A stretch of DNA of 64,000 nt, taken from contig OV050032.1 of assembly GCA_920105625.2 (NCBI GenBank), positions 75,001,879 through 75,065,878 of the forward strand, in the 5' to 3' direction. Made by a program: the position numbers and the translations under genes. The notes under the pieces were generated by a model. That model did no database searches, had not been told where the DNA came from, and worked only from the letters and a program-made list of their open reading frames with translations. The DNA comes from Clusia tigrina (Eukaryota; Arthropoda; Insecta; Diptera; Clusiidae). Shown here piece by piece: positions 48,451 through 62,262 of the stretch (within the stretch, counting starts at the first letter, position 1; the number at the start of each line of letters is the position of its first letter).

Positions 48451-51400
48451 ATTGGTGTAGGACGCACCGTATAGAAATTAGGGCCATTTTAAATTTTATC
48501 AGTGTTTGATTTGGGACTCAAGGGTAGCATAGCTATGAGCGACAGCTTAAATTGACAAGAGGCACGAGGACTTTATTGTCACAAAATTTCAATATTTTAT
48601 GACGCTCCAGTAAAAAGATACAAGCATCTGATTGTTGCAACTTTGATAGGTATAGGACGCTCCAGTAAAGTGCTAAGAGCATTTTATTCTGGCAATCTTT
48701 GATAGGTGTAGGACGCACCGTATAGAAGTTACGGCCATTTGAAGTTTTATTAGTGGATGTTTTGGGTCTCAAGGGTAGAAAAGCTATGAGCGATAACTTT
48801 AATTGACAAGAGGCTCGAGTACTTTATTGTCACAAAATTTCACGATTTTATGATGCTCCAGTAAAAAGTTACAAGCATTTCAATGTTGCAAACTTTGATA
48901 GGTGTAGGACGCACCGTATAGAAGTTAGGGCAATTTGAAGTTTTATCAGTCTTTGATTTGGGACTCAAGGGTAGCATAGCTATGAGCGAAAGCTTAAATT
49001 GAGAAGAGACCCGAGGACTTTATTGTCACAAAATTTTAATATTTTATGACGCTCCAGTAAAAAGTTACAAGCATTTAAGTGTTGCAAACTTTGATAGGTG
49101 TAGGACGCACCGTATTGAAGTTAGGGCCATTTGAAGTTTTATAAGTCTTTGATTTGGGACTCAAGGGTAGCATAGCTATGAGCGAAAGCTTAAATTGACC
49201 AGCGGAACGAGGACTTTATTGTCACAAAATTTCAATATTTTATGACGCTCCAGTAAAGAGTTACAAGCAATTGATTGTTGCAAACTTTGATAGGTGTAGG
49301 ACGCACCGTATAGAAGTTAGGGCCATTTGAAGCTTTATCAGTGTTTGATTTGGGACTCAAGGGTAGCATAGCTATGAGCGACAGATTAAATTGACAAGAC
49401 GCACGAGGACTTTATTGTCACAAAATTTCAATATTTTATGACGCTCCAGTAAAAAGTTACAAGCATTTGATTGTTGCAACTTTGATAGGTGTAGGACGCT
49501 CCAGTATAGTTCTAAAAGCATTTTATTGTGGCAATCTTTGATAGGTGTAGGACGCACCGTATAGAAGTTAGGGCCATTTGAAGTTTTATTAGTGTTTGTT
49601 TTGGGTCTCAAGGGTAGCAAAGCTATGAGCGATAACTTTAATTGACAATAGGCTCGAGTACTTTATTGTCACAAAATTTCACGATTTTATGACGCTCCAG
49701 TAAAAAGTTACAAGCATTTCAATGTTGCAAACTTTGATAGGTGTAGGACGCACCGTATAGAAGTTAGGGCCATTTGAAGTTTTATCAGTCTTTGATTTAG
49801 GACTCAAGGGTAGCATAGCTATGAGCGAAAGCTTAAATTGACAAGAGCCCCGAGGACTTTATTGTTACAAAATATTAATTTTGTATGACGCTCCAGTAAA
49901 AAGTTAAAAGCATTTAATTGTTGCAAACTTTGATAGGTGTAGGACGCACCGTATAGAAGTTAGGGCCATTTGAAGTTTTATCAGTCTTTGATTTGGGACT
50001 CAAGGGTAGCATAGCTATGAGCGAAAGCTTAAATTGACAAGAGGAACGAGAACTTTATTGCCACAAAATTTCAATATTTTATGACGCTGCAGTAAAAAGT
50101 TACAAGCATTTAATTGTTGCAAACTTTGATAGGTGTAGGACGCACCGTATAGAAGTTAGGGCCATTTGATATTTTATCAGAATTTTATTTTAGACTCAAG
50201 GGTAGCACAGCTATGAGCTTTAACTTTAATTGATAAGAGGCTCGAGTATTTTATTGTCACGAAATTTCAAGATTTTACTACACTCCAGTAAAAAATTACA
50301 AGCATTTGATTGTTGCAAACTTTGATAGGTGTAGGACGCACCGTATAGAAGTAAGAGCCATTTAAAGTTTTATAAGATTTTGATTTGGGACTCAAGGGTA
50401 GCATAGCTATGAGCAATAGCTTAAATTGACAAAAGGCACGAGTACTTTATTGTCACAAAATTTCCAGATTTTATGACGCTCCAGTAAAAAGTTACAAACA
50501 TTTGATTGTTGCAAACTTTGATTGGTGTAGGACGCACCGTATAGAAATTAGGGCCATTTTAAATTTTATCAGTGTTTGATTTGGGACTCAAGGGTAGCAT
50601 AGCTATGAGCGACAGCTTAAATTGACAAGAGGCACGGGGACTTTATTGTCACAAAATTTCAATATTTTATGACGCTCCAGTAAAAAGATACAAGCATCTG
50701 ATTGTTGCAACTTTGATAGGTATAGGACGCTCCAGTAAAGTGCTAAGAGCATTTTATTGTGGCAATCTTTGATAGGTGTAGGACGCACCGTATAGAAGTT
50801 ACGGCCATTTGAAGTTTTATTAGTGGATGTTTTGGGTCTCAAGGGTAGAAAAGCTATGAGCGATAACTTTAATTGACAAGAGGCTCGAGTACTTTATTGT
50901 CACAAAATTTCACGATTTTATGACGCTCCAGTAAAAAGTTACAAGCATTTCAATGTTGCAAACTTTGATACGTGTAGGACGCACCGTTTAGAAGTTAGGG
51001 CAATTTGAAGTTTTATCAGTCTTTGATTTGGGACTCAAGGGTAGCATAGCTATGAGCGAAAGCTTAAATTGACAAGAGCCCCGAGGACTTTATTGTCACA
51101 AAATTTTTAATATTTTATGACGCTCCAGTAAAAAGTTACAAGCATTTAATTGTTGCAAACTTTGATAGGTGTAGGACGCACCGTATTGAAGTCAGGGCCA
51201 TTTGAAGTTTTATAAGTCTTTGATTTGGGACTCAAGGGTAGCATAGCTATGAGCGAAAGCTTAAATTGACCAGCGGAACGAGGACTTTATTGTCACAAAA
51301 TTTCAATATTTTATGACGCTCCAGTAAAGAGTTACAAGCAATTGATTGTTGCAAACTTTGATAGGTGTAGGACGCACCGTATAGAAGTTAGGGCCATTTG

Positions 51401-53140
51401 AAGTTTTATCAGTGTTTGATTTGGGACTCAAGGGTAGCATAGCTATGAGCGACAGCTTAAATTGACAAGACGCACGAGCACTTTATTGTCACAAAATTTC
51501 AATATTTTATGACGCACCAGTAAAAAGTTACAAGCATTTGATTGTTGCAACTTTGATAGGTGTAGGACGCTCCAGTAAAGTGCTAAAAGCATTTTATTGT
51601 GGCAGTCTTTGATAGGTGTAGGACGCACCGTATAGAAGTTAAGGCCATTTGAAGTTTTATTAGTGTTTGTTTTGGGTCTCAAGGGTAGCAAAGCTATGAG
51701 CGATAACTTTAATTGACAATAGGCTCGAGTACTTTATTGTCACAAAATTTCACGATTTTATGACGCTCCAGTAAAAAGTTACAAGCATTTCAATGTTGCA
51801 AACTTTGATAGGTGTAGGACGCACCGTATAGAAGTTAGGGCCATTTGAAGTTTTATCAGTCTTTGATTTAGGACTCAAGGGTAGCATAGCTATGAGCGAA
51901 AGCTTAAATTGACAAGAGCCCCGAGGACTTTATTGTTACAAAATATTAATTTTGTATGACGCTCCAGTAAAAAGTTAAAAGCATTTAATTGTTGCAAACT
52001 TTGATAGGTGTAGGACGCACCGTATAGAAGTTAGGGCCATTTGAAGTTTTATCAGTCTTTGATTTGGGACTCAAGGGTAGCATAGCTATGAGCGAAAGCT
52101 TAAATTGACAAGAGGAACGAGAACTTTATTGTCACAAAATTTCAATATTTTATGACGCTCCAGTAAAAAGTTACAAGCATTTAATTGTTGCAAACTTTGA
52201 TAGGTGTAGGACGCACCGTATAGAAGTAAGAGCCATTTAAAGTTTTATAAGATTTTGATTTGGGACTCAAGGGTAGCATAGCTATGAGCAATAGCTTAAA
52301 TTGACAAGAGGCACGAGTACTTTATTGTCACAAAATTTTCAGATTTTATGAAGCTCCAGTAAAAAGTTACAAACATTTGATTGTTGCAAACTTTGATTGG
52401 TGTAGGACGCACCGTATAGAAATTAGGGCCATTTTAAATTTTATCAGTGTTTGATTTGGGACTCAAGGGTAGCATAGCTATGAGCGACAGCTTAAATTGA
52501 CAAGAGGCACGGGGACTTTATTGTCACAAAATTTCAATATTTTATGACGCTCCAGTAAAAAGATACAAGCATCTGATTGTTGCAACTTTGATAGGTATAG
52601 GACGCTCCAGTAAAGTGCTAAGAGCATTTTATTGTGGCAATCTTTGATAGGTGTAGGACGCACCGTATAGAAGTTACGGCCATTTGAAGTGTTATTAGTG
52701 GATGTTTTGGGTCTCAAGGGTAGAAAAGCTATGAGCGATAACTTTAATTGACAAGAGGCTCGAGTACTTTATTGTCACAAAATTTCACGATTTTATGACG
52801 CTCCAGTAAAAAGTTACAAGCATTTCAATGTTGCAAACTTTGATAGGTGTAGGACGCACCGTTTAGAAGTTAGGGCAATTTGAAGTTTTATCAGTCTTTG
52901 ATTTGGGACTCAAGGGTAGCATAGCTATGAGCGAAAGCTTAAATTGACAAGAGCCCCGAGAAATTTATTGTCACAAAATTTTAATATTTTATGACGCTCC
53001 AGTAAAAAGTTACAAGCATTTAATTGTTGCAAACTTTGATAGGTGTAGGACGCACCGTATTGAAGTTAGGGCCATTTGAAGTTTTATAAGTCTTTGATTT
53101 GGGACTCAAGGGTAGCATAGCTATGAGCGAAAGCTTAAAT
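48451..53140 (+). repeat. Higher-order repeat, 2070/1875-bp periods
   Basis: The marker ATTGGTGTAGG followed by GAAATTAGGGCCATTTTAAAT starts at 48451, 50521 and 52396, giving steps of 2070 and 1875 bp. The 2070-bp unit fits eight short plus two long monomers. The 1875-bp unit lacks one 196-bp monomer, at the place where the GATATTTTATCAGAATTTT variant (50168) is missing in the next copy (~52210). The third copy breaks off at ~53140. Confidence 0.87.
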
Positions 53141-56100
53141 TGACAAGACGCACGAGGACTTTATAGTCACAAAATTTCAATATTTTATGACGCTCCAATA
53201 AAAAGTTACAAGCCTTTGATTGTTGCAACTTTGATAGGTGTAGGACGCTCCAGTAAAGTGTTAAAAGCATTTGATAGTGGCAAACTTTGATAGGTGTAGG
53301 ACGCACCGTATAGAAGTTAGGGCCATTTGAAGTTTTATCAGTGTTTGTTTTGGGACTCACGGGTAGCAATGCTATGAGCGATACCTTTAATTGACAAGAG
53401 TCTCGAGTACTTTATTGTAACAAATTTTCACGATTTTATGACGCTCCAGTAAAAAGTTACAAGCATTTGATTGTTGCAAACTTTGATAGGTATAGGACGC
53501 ACCGTATAGAAGTTAGGGCCATTTGAAATTTTATCTGTGTTTTATTTGGGACTCAAGGTTAGCATATCTATGAGCGATAGCGTAAAGTGACAAGAGGCAC
53601 GAGTACTTTATTGTCACAAAATTTGAAGGTTTTATGACGCTCCAGTAAAAAGTTACAAACATTTGATTGTTGCAAACTTTGATAGGTGTAGGACGCACCG
53701 TATAGAAGTTAGGGCCATTTGAAGTTTTATCAGTGTTTGATTTGGGACTCAAGGGTAGCATAGCTATGAGCGACAGCTTAAATTGACAAGACGCACGAGG
53801 ACTTTATTGTCACAAAATTTCAATATTTTATGACGCTCCAGTAAAAAGTTACAAGCATTTGATTGTTGCAACTTTGATAGGTGTAAGACGCTCCAGTAAA
53901 AAGCTAAAAGCATTTTATTGTGGCAATCTTTGATAGGTGTAGAACGCACCGTATAGAAGTTAGGGCCATTTGAAGTTTTATTAGTGTTTGTTTTGGGTCT
54001 CAAGGGTAGCAAAGCTATGTGCGATAACTTTAATTGACAATAGGCTCGAGTACTTTATTGTCACAAAATTTCACGATTTTATGACGCTCCAGTAAAAAGT
54101 TACAAGCATTTCAATGTTGCAAACTTTCATAGGTGTAGGACGCACCGTATAGAAGTTAGGGCCATTTGAAGTTTTATCAGTCTTTGATTTAGGACTCAAG
54201 GGTAGCATAGCTATGAGCGAAAGCTTAAATTGACAACAGCCCCGAGGACTTTATTGTCACAAAATATTAATATTTTATGACGCTCCAGTAAAAAGTTACA
54301 AGCATTTAATTGTTGCAAACTTTGATAGGTGTAGGACGCACCGTATAGAAGTTAGGGCCATTTGAAGTTTTATCAGTCTTTGATTTGGGACTCAAGGGTA
54401 GCATAGCTATGAGCGAAAGCTTAAATTGACAAGAGGAACGAGAAATTTATTGTCACAAAATTTCAATATTTTATGACGCTCCAGTAAAAAGTTACAAGCA
54501 TTTAATTGTTGCAAACTTTGATAGGTGTAGGACGCACCGTATAGAAGTTAGGGCCATTTGATATTTTATCAGTATTTTATTTTAGATTCAAGGGTAGCAT
54601 AGCTATGAGCTTTAACTTTAATTGATAAGAGGCTCGAGAATTTTACTGTCACGAAATTTCAAGATTTTAAGACACTCCAGTAAAAAATTACAAGCATTTG
54701 ATTGTCGCAAACTTTGATAGGTGTAGGACGCACCGTATAGAAGTTAGAGCCATTTGAAGTTTTATCAGATTTTGATTTGGGACTCAAGGGTAGCATAGCT
54801 ATGAGCAATAGCTTAAATTGACAAGAGGCACGAGTACTTTATTGTCACAAAATTTCAAGATTTTATGAAGCTCCAGTAAAAAGTTACAAACATTTGATTG
54901 TTGTAAACTTTGATTGGTGTAGAACCCACCGTATTGAAGTTAGGGCCATTTGAAGTTTTATCAGTGTTTGATTTGGGACTCAAGGGTAGCATAGCTATGA
55001 GCGAAAGCTTAAATTGACAAGAGGCACGAGGACTTTATAGTCACAAAATTTCAATATTTTATGACGCTCCAATAAAAAGTTACAAGCCTTTGATTGTTGC
55101 AACTTTGATAGGTGTAGGACGCTCCAGTAAAGTGTTAAAAGCATTTGATAGTGGCAAACTTTGATAGGTGTAGGACGCACCGTATAGAAGTTAGGGCCAT
55201 TTGAAGTTTTATCAGTGTTTGTTTTGGGACTCACGGGTAGCAATGCTATGAGCGATAACTTTAATTGACAAGAGGCTCGAGTACTTTATTGTAACAAATT
55301 TTCACGATTTTATGACGCTCCAGTAAAAAGTTACAAGCATTTGATTGTTGCAAACTTTGATAGGTATAGGACGCACCGTATAGAAGTTAGGGCCATTTGA
55401 AATTTTATCTGTGTTTTATTTGGGACTCAAGGTTAGCATATCTATGAGCGATAGCGTAGAGTGACAAGAGGCACGACTACTTTATTGTCACAAAATTTGA
55501 AGGTTTTATGACGCTCCAGTAAAAAGTTACAAGCATTTGATTGTTGCAAACTTTGATAGGTGTAGGACACACCGTATAGAAGTTAGGGCCATTTGAAGTT
55601 TTATCAGTGTTTGATTTGGGACTCAAGGGTAGCATAGCTATGAGCGACAGCTTAAATTGACAAGACGCACGAAGACTTTATTGTCACAAAATTTCAATAT
55701 TTTATGACGCTCCAGTAAAATGTTACAAGCATTTGATTGTTGCAACTTTGATAGGTGTAGGACGCTCCAGTAAAGTGCTAAAAGCATTTTATTGTGGCAA
55801 TCTTTGATAGGTGTAGGACGCACCGTATAGAAGTTAAGGCCATTTGAAGTTTTATTAGTGTTTGTTTTGGGTCTCAAGGGTAGCAAAGCTATGAGCGATA
55901 ACTTTAATTGACAATAGGCTCGAGTACTTTATTGTCACAAAATTTCACGATTTTATGACGCTCCAGTAAAAAGTTACAAGCATTTCAATGTTGCAAACTT
56001 TGATAGGTGTAGGACGCAACTTTTAGAAGTTAGGGCCATTTTAAGTTTTATCAGTCTTTGATTTGGGACTCAAGGGTAGCATAGCTATGAGCGAAAGCAT

Positions 56101-56476
56101 AAATTGACAAGAGGAACGAGAACTTTATTGTCACAAAATTTCAATATTTTATGACGCTCCAGTAAAAAGTTACAAGCATTTAATTGTTGCAAACTTTGAT
56201 AGGTGTAGGACGCACCGTATAGAAGTTAGGGCCATTTGATATTTTATCAGAATTTTATTTTAGACTCAAGGGTAGCATAGCTATTAGCTTTAACTTTAAT
56301 TGATAAGAGGCTCGAGTATTTTATTGTCACGAAATTTCAAGATTTTACGACACTCCAGTAAAAAATTACAAGCATTTGATTGTTGCAAACTTTGATAGGT
56401 GTAGGACGCACCGTATAGAAGTAAGAGCCATTTAAAGTTTTATCAGATTTTGATCTGGGACTCAAGGGTAGCATAG

Positions 56477-56976
56477 CTATGAGCAATAGCTTAAATTGAC
56501 AAGAGGCACGAGTACTTTATTGTCACAAAATTTCCAGATTTTATGACGCTCCAGTAAAAAGTTACAAGCCTTTGATTGTTGCAACTTTGATAGGTGTAGG
56601 ACGCTCCAGTAAAGTGTTAAAAGCATTTGATAGTGGCAAACTTTGATAGGTGTAGGACGCACCGTATAGAAGTTAAGGCCATTTGAAGTTTTATCAGTGT
56701 TTGTTTTGGGACTCACGGGTAGCAATGCTATGAGCGACAGCTTAAATTGACAAGACGCACGAGGACTTTATAGTCACAAAATTTCAATATTTTATGACGC
56801 TCCAATAAAAAGTTACAAGCCTTTGATTGTTGCAACTTTGATAGGTGTAGGACGCTCCAGTAAAGTGTTAAAAGCATTTGATAGTGGCAAACTTTGATAG
56901 GTGTAGGACGCACCGTATAGAAGTTAGGGCCATTTGAAGTTTTATCAGTGTTTGTTTTGGGACTCACGGGTAGCAA
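56477..56976 (+). repeat. Two 251-bp long monomers directly adjacent
   Basis: Two subtype-K long monomers abut, with phases 56477 and 56728 exactly 251 bp apart. Elsewhere in the window, K monomers are separated from other long monomers by at least one 196-bp unit. The join looks like an extra long monomer gained by unequal exchange. Confidence 0.7.
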
Positions 56977-59900
56977 TGCTATGAGCGATAACTTTAATTG
57001 ACAAGAGGCTCGAGTACTTTATTGTAACAAATTTTCACGATTTTATGACGCTCCAGTAAAAAGTTACAAGCATTTGATTGTTGCAAACTTTGATAGGTAT
57101 AGGACGCACCGTATAGAAGTTAGGGCCATTTGAAATTTTATCTGTGTTTTATTTGGGACTCAAGGTTAGCATATCTATGAGCGATAGCGTAGAGTGACAA
57201 GAGGCACGAGTACTTTATTGTCACAAAATTTGAAGGTTTTATGACGCTCCAGTAAAAAGTTACAAGCATTTGATTGTTGCAAACTTTGATAGGTGTAGGA
57301 CGCACCGTATAGAAGTTAGGGCCATTTGAAGTTTTATCAGTGTTTGATTTGGGACTCAAGGGTAGCATAGCTATGAGCGACAGCTTAAATTGACAAGACG
57401 CACGAGGACTTTATTGTCACAAAATTTCAATATTTTATGACGCTCCAGTAAAATGTTACAAGCATTTGATTGTTGCAACTTTGATAGGTGTAGGACGCTC
57501 CGGTAAAGTGCTAAAAGCATTTTATTGTGGCAATCTTTGATAGGTGTAGGACGCACCGTATAGAAGTTAGGGCCATTTGAAGTTTTATTAGTGTTTGTTT
57601 TGGGTCTCAAGGCTAGCAAAGCTATGAGCGATAACTTTAATTGACAATAGGCTCGAGTACTTTATTGTCACAAAATTTCACGATTTTATGACGCTCCAGT
57701 AAAAAGTTACAAGCATTTCAATGTTGCAAACTTTGATAGGTGTAGGACGCAACTTTTAGAAGTTAGGGCCATTTTAAGTTTTATCAGTCTTTGATTTGGG
57801 ACTCAAGGGTAGCATAGCTATGAGCGAAAGCATAAATTGACAAGAGGAACGAGAACTTTATTGTCACAAAATTTCAATATTTTATGACGCTCCAGTAAAA
57901 AGTTACAAGCATTTAATTGTTGCAAACTTTGATAGGTGTAGGACGCACCGTATAGAAGTTAGGGCCATTTGATATTTTATCAGAATTTTATTTTAGACTC
58001 AAGGGTAGCATAGCTATTAGCTTTAACTTTAATTGATAAGAGGCTCGAGAATTTTATTGTCACGAAATTTCAAGATTTTGCGACACTCCAGTAAAAAATT
58101 ACAAGCATTTGATTGTTGCAAACTTTGATAGGTGTAGGACGCACCGTATAGAAGTAAGAGCCATTTAAAGTTTTATCAGATTTTGATCTGGGACTCAAGG
58201 GTAGCATAGCTATGAGCAATAGCTTAAATTGACAAGAGGCACGAGTACTTTATTGTCACAAAATTTCCAGATTTTATGACGCTCCAGTAAAAAGTTACAA
58301 GCCTTTGATTGTTGCAACTTTGATAGGTGTAGGACGCTCCAGTAAAGTGTTAAAAGCATTTGATAGTGGCAAACTTTGATAGGTGTAGGACGCACCGTAT
58401 AGAAGTTAGGGCCATTTGAAGTTTTATCAGTGTTTGTTTTGGGACTCACGGGTAGCAATGCTATGAGCGATAACTTTAATTGACAAGAGGCTCGAGTACT
58501 TTATTGTAACAAATTTTCACGATTTTATGACGCTCCAGTAAAAAGTTACAAGCATTTGATTGTTGCAAATTTTGATAGGTATAGGACGCACCGTATAGAA
58601 GTTAGGGCCATTTGAAATTTTATCTGTGTTTTATTTGGGACTCAAGGTTAGCATATCTATGAGCGATAGCGTAGAGTGACAAGAGGCACGAGTACTTTAT
58701 TGTCACAAAATTTGAAGGTTTTATGACGCTACAGTAAAAAGTTACAAGCATTTGATTGTTGCAAACTTTGATAGGTGTAGGACGCACCGTATAGAAGTTA
58801 GGGCCATTTGAAGTTTTATCAGTGTTTGATTTGGGACTCAAGGGTAGCATAGCTATGAGCGACAGCTTAAATTGACAAGACGCACGAGGACTTTATTGTC
58901 ACAAAATTTCAATATTTTATGACGCTCCAGTAAAATGTTACAAGCATTTGATTGTTGCAACTTTGATAGGTGTAGGACGCTCCAGTAAAGTGCTAAAAGC
59001 ATTTTATTGTGGCAATCTTTGATAGGTGTAGGACGCACCGTATAGAAGTTAGGGCCATTTGAAGTTTTATTAGTGTTTGTTTTGGGTCTCAAGGGTAGCA
59101 AAGCTATGAGCGATAACTTTAATTGACAATAGGCTCGAGTACTTTATTGTCACAAAATTTCACGATTTTATGACGCTCCAGTAAAAAGTTACAATCATTT
59201 GATTGTTGCAAACTTTGATTGGTGTAGGACGCACCGTATAGAAGTTAGGGCCATTTGAAGTTTTATCAGTGTTTGATTTGGGACTCAAGGGTAGCATAGC
59301 TATGAGCGAAAGCTTAAATTGACAAGAGGCACGAGGACTTTATAGTCACAAAATTTCAATATTTTATGACGCTCCAATAAAAAGTTACAAGCCTTTGATT
59401 GTTGCAACTTTGATAGGTGTAGGACGCTCCAGTAAAGTGTTAAAAACATTTGATAGTGGCAAACTTTGATAGGTGTAGGACGCACCGTATAGAAGTTAGG
59501 GCCATTTGAAGTTTTATCAGTGTTTGTTTTGGGACTCACGGGTAGCAATGCTATGAGCGATAACTTTAATTGACAAGAGGCTCGAGTACTTTATTGTAAC
59601 AAATTTTCACGATTTTATGACGCTCCAGTAAAAAGTTACAAGCATTTGATTGTTGCAAACTTTGATAGGTATAGGACGCACCGTATAGAAGTTAGGGCCA
59701 TTTGAAATTTTATCTGTGTTTTATTTGGGACTCAAGGTTAGCATATCTATGAGCGATAGCGTAGAGTGACAAGAGGCACGAGTACTTTATTGTCACAAAA
59801 TTTGAAGGTTTTATGACGCTCCAGTAAAAAGTTACAAGCATTTGATTGTTGCAAACTTTGATAGGTGTAGGACGCACCGTATAGAAGTTAGGGCCATTTG

Positions 59901-60865
59901 AAGTTTTATCAGTGTTTGATTTGGGACTCAAGGGTAGCATAGCTATGAGCGACAGCTTAAATTGACAAGACGCACGAGGACTTTATTGTCACAAAATTTC
60001 AATATTTTATGACGCTCCAGTAAAATGTTACAAGCATTTGATTGTTGCAACTTTGATAGGTGTAGGACGCTCCAGTAAAGTGCTAAAAGCATTTTATTGT
60101 GGCAATCTTTGATAGGTGTAGGACGCACCGTATAGAAGTTAGGGCCATTTGAAGTTTTATTAGTGTTTGTTTTGGGTCTCAAGGGTAGCAAAGCTATGAG
60201 CGATAACTTTAATTGACAATAGGCTCGAGTACTTTATTGTCACAAAATTTCACGATTTTATGACGCTCCAGTAAAAAGTTACAAGCATTTCAATGTTGCA
60301 AACTTTGATAGGTGTAGGACGCAACTTTTAGAAGTTAGGGCCATTTTAAGTTTTATCAGTCTTTGATTTGGGACTCAAGGGTAGCATAGCTATGAGCGAA
60401 AGCATAAATTGACAAGAGGAACGAGAACTTTATTGTCACAAAATTTCAATATTTTATGACGCTCCTGTAAAAAGTTACAAGCATTTAATTGTTGCAAACT
60501 TTGATAGGTGTAGGACGCACCGTATAGAAGTTAGGGCCATTTGATATTTTATCAGAATTTTATTTTAGACTCAAGGGTAGCATAGCTATTAGCTTTAACT
60601 TTAATTGATAAGAGGCTCGAGTATTTTATTGTCACGAAATTTCAAGATTTTACGACACTCCAGTAAAAAATTACAAGCATTTGATTGTTGCAAACTTTGA
60701 TAGGTGTAGGACGCACCGTATAGAAGTAAGAGCCATTTAAAGTTTTATCAGATTTTGATCTGGGACTCAAGGGTAGCATAGCTATGAGCAATAGCTTAAA
60801 TTGACAAGAGGCACGAGTACTTTATTGTCACAAAATTTCCAGATTTTATGACGCTCCAGTAAAAA
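56800..60865 (+). repeat. Higher-order repeat, 1482/1090-bp periods
   Basis: Three near-identical copies lie at about 56800-58281, 58282-59371 and 59372-60865. The 1482-bp unit is five short plus two long monomers (980 + 502). The middle copy is 1090 bp, exactly two short monomers (392 bp) shorter. Copies differ by isolated single-base changes, such as GACGCTACAG at 58727 where the others have GACGCTCCAG. This is among the least diverged part of the array and so probably recently amplified. Confidence 0.88.
59301..59551 (+). repeat. Representative 251-bp long monomer (subtype K)
   Basis: Measured from one TATGAGCG word (59301) to the next (59552), this unit is 251 bp; the following unit (59552 to 59748) is 196 bp. 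The difference is an extra ~55-bp copy of the segment that starts GACGCTCCAGTA and ends GATAGGTGTAG. The first copy is followed by GACGCTCC and the second by GACGCACC, so the duplication joins at the shared word GACGC. The second copy has diverged (AGTAAAGTGTTAAAA in place of AGTAAAAAGTTACAA), so the duplication is old and was spread by amplification. Because 55 is not a multiple of three, the minus strand becomes open for 82 codons; this frame is incidental. Confidence 0.9.
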
Positions 60866-62262
60866 GTTACAATCATTTGATTGTTGCAAACTTTGATTGG
60901 TGTAGGACGCACCGTATAGAAGTTAGGGCCATTTGAAGTTTTATCAGTGTTTGATTTGGGACTCAAGGGTAGCATAGCTATGAGCGAAAGCTTAAATTGA
61001 CAAGAGGCACGAGGACTTTATAGTCACAAAATTTCAATATTTTATGACGCTCCAATAAAAAGTTACAAGCCTTTGATTGTTGCAACTTTGATAGGTGTAG
61101 GACGCTCCAGTAAAGTGTTAAAAGCATTTGATAGTGGCAAACTTTGATAGGTGTAGGACGCACCGTATAGAAGTTAGGGCCATTTGAAGTATTATCAGTG
61201 TTTGTTTTGGGACTCACGGATAGCATAGATATGAGCGATAACTTTAATTGATAAGAGGCTCGACTATTTTATTGCCACAAAATTTCACGATTTTATGACG
61301 CTCCAGTAAAAAGTTTCAAGCATTTGATTGTTGCAAACTTCGATAGGCGTAGGACGCACTGTATAGAAATTAGGGTCATTTCAAGTTTTATCAGTCTTTG
61401 ATTTGGGACTCAAGGGTAGCATAGCTATGAGCGAAAACTTAAATTGACAAGAGGCACGAGGACTTTATTGTCACAAAGATTCAAGATTTTATGACGCTCC
61501 AGTAAAAAGTTACAAGCATTTGATTGTTGCAAACTTTGATAGGTGTAGGACGCACCGTATAGAAGTTAGGGCCATTTGAAGTTTTATCAGTGTTGATTTG
61601 GGACTCAAGGGTAGCATAGCTATGAGCGAAAGCTTAAATTGACAAGAGGCACGAGGACTTTATTGTCACAAAATTTCAATATTTTATGAAGCTCCAGTTA
61701 AAAGTTACAAGCATTTGATTGTTGCAACTTTGATAGGTGTAGGACGCTCCAGTAAAGTGTTAAAAGCATATGATTGTGGACAACTTTAATAGGTATAGGA
61801 CGCACAGTATAGAAATTGGGGCCATTTGAAGTTTTATTAGTGTTTGTTTTGGGTCTCAAGGGTAGCAAAGCTATGAGCGATAACTTTAATTGACAAGAGG
61901 CTCGAGTAATTTATTGTCACAAAATTTCACGATTTTATAACGCTCCAGTAAAAAGTTACAAGCATTTAATTGTTGCAAACTTTGATAGCTGTAGGACGCA
62001 CCGTATAGAAGTTAGGGCCATTTGAAGTTTTATCAGTCTTTGATTTGGGACTCAAGGGTAGGATAGCTATGAGCGAAAGCTTAAATTGACAAGAGGAACG
62101 AGGACTTTATTGTCACAAAATTTCAATCTTTTATGACGCTCCAGTAAAAAGTTACAAGCATTTGATTGTTGCAAACTTTGATAGGTGTAGGTCGCACCGT
62201 ATAGAAGTTAGGGCCATTTGATATTTTATCAGAATTTTATTTTAGACTCAAGGGTAGCATAG

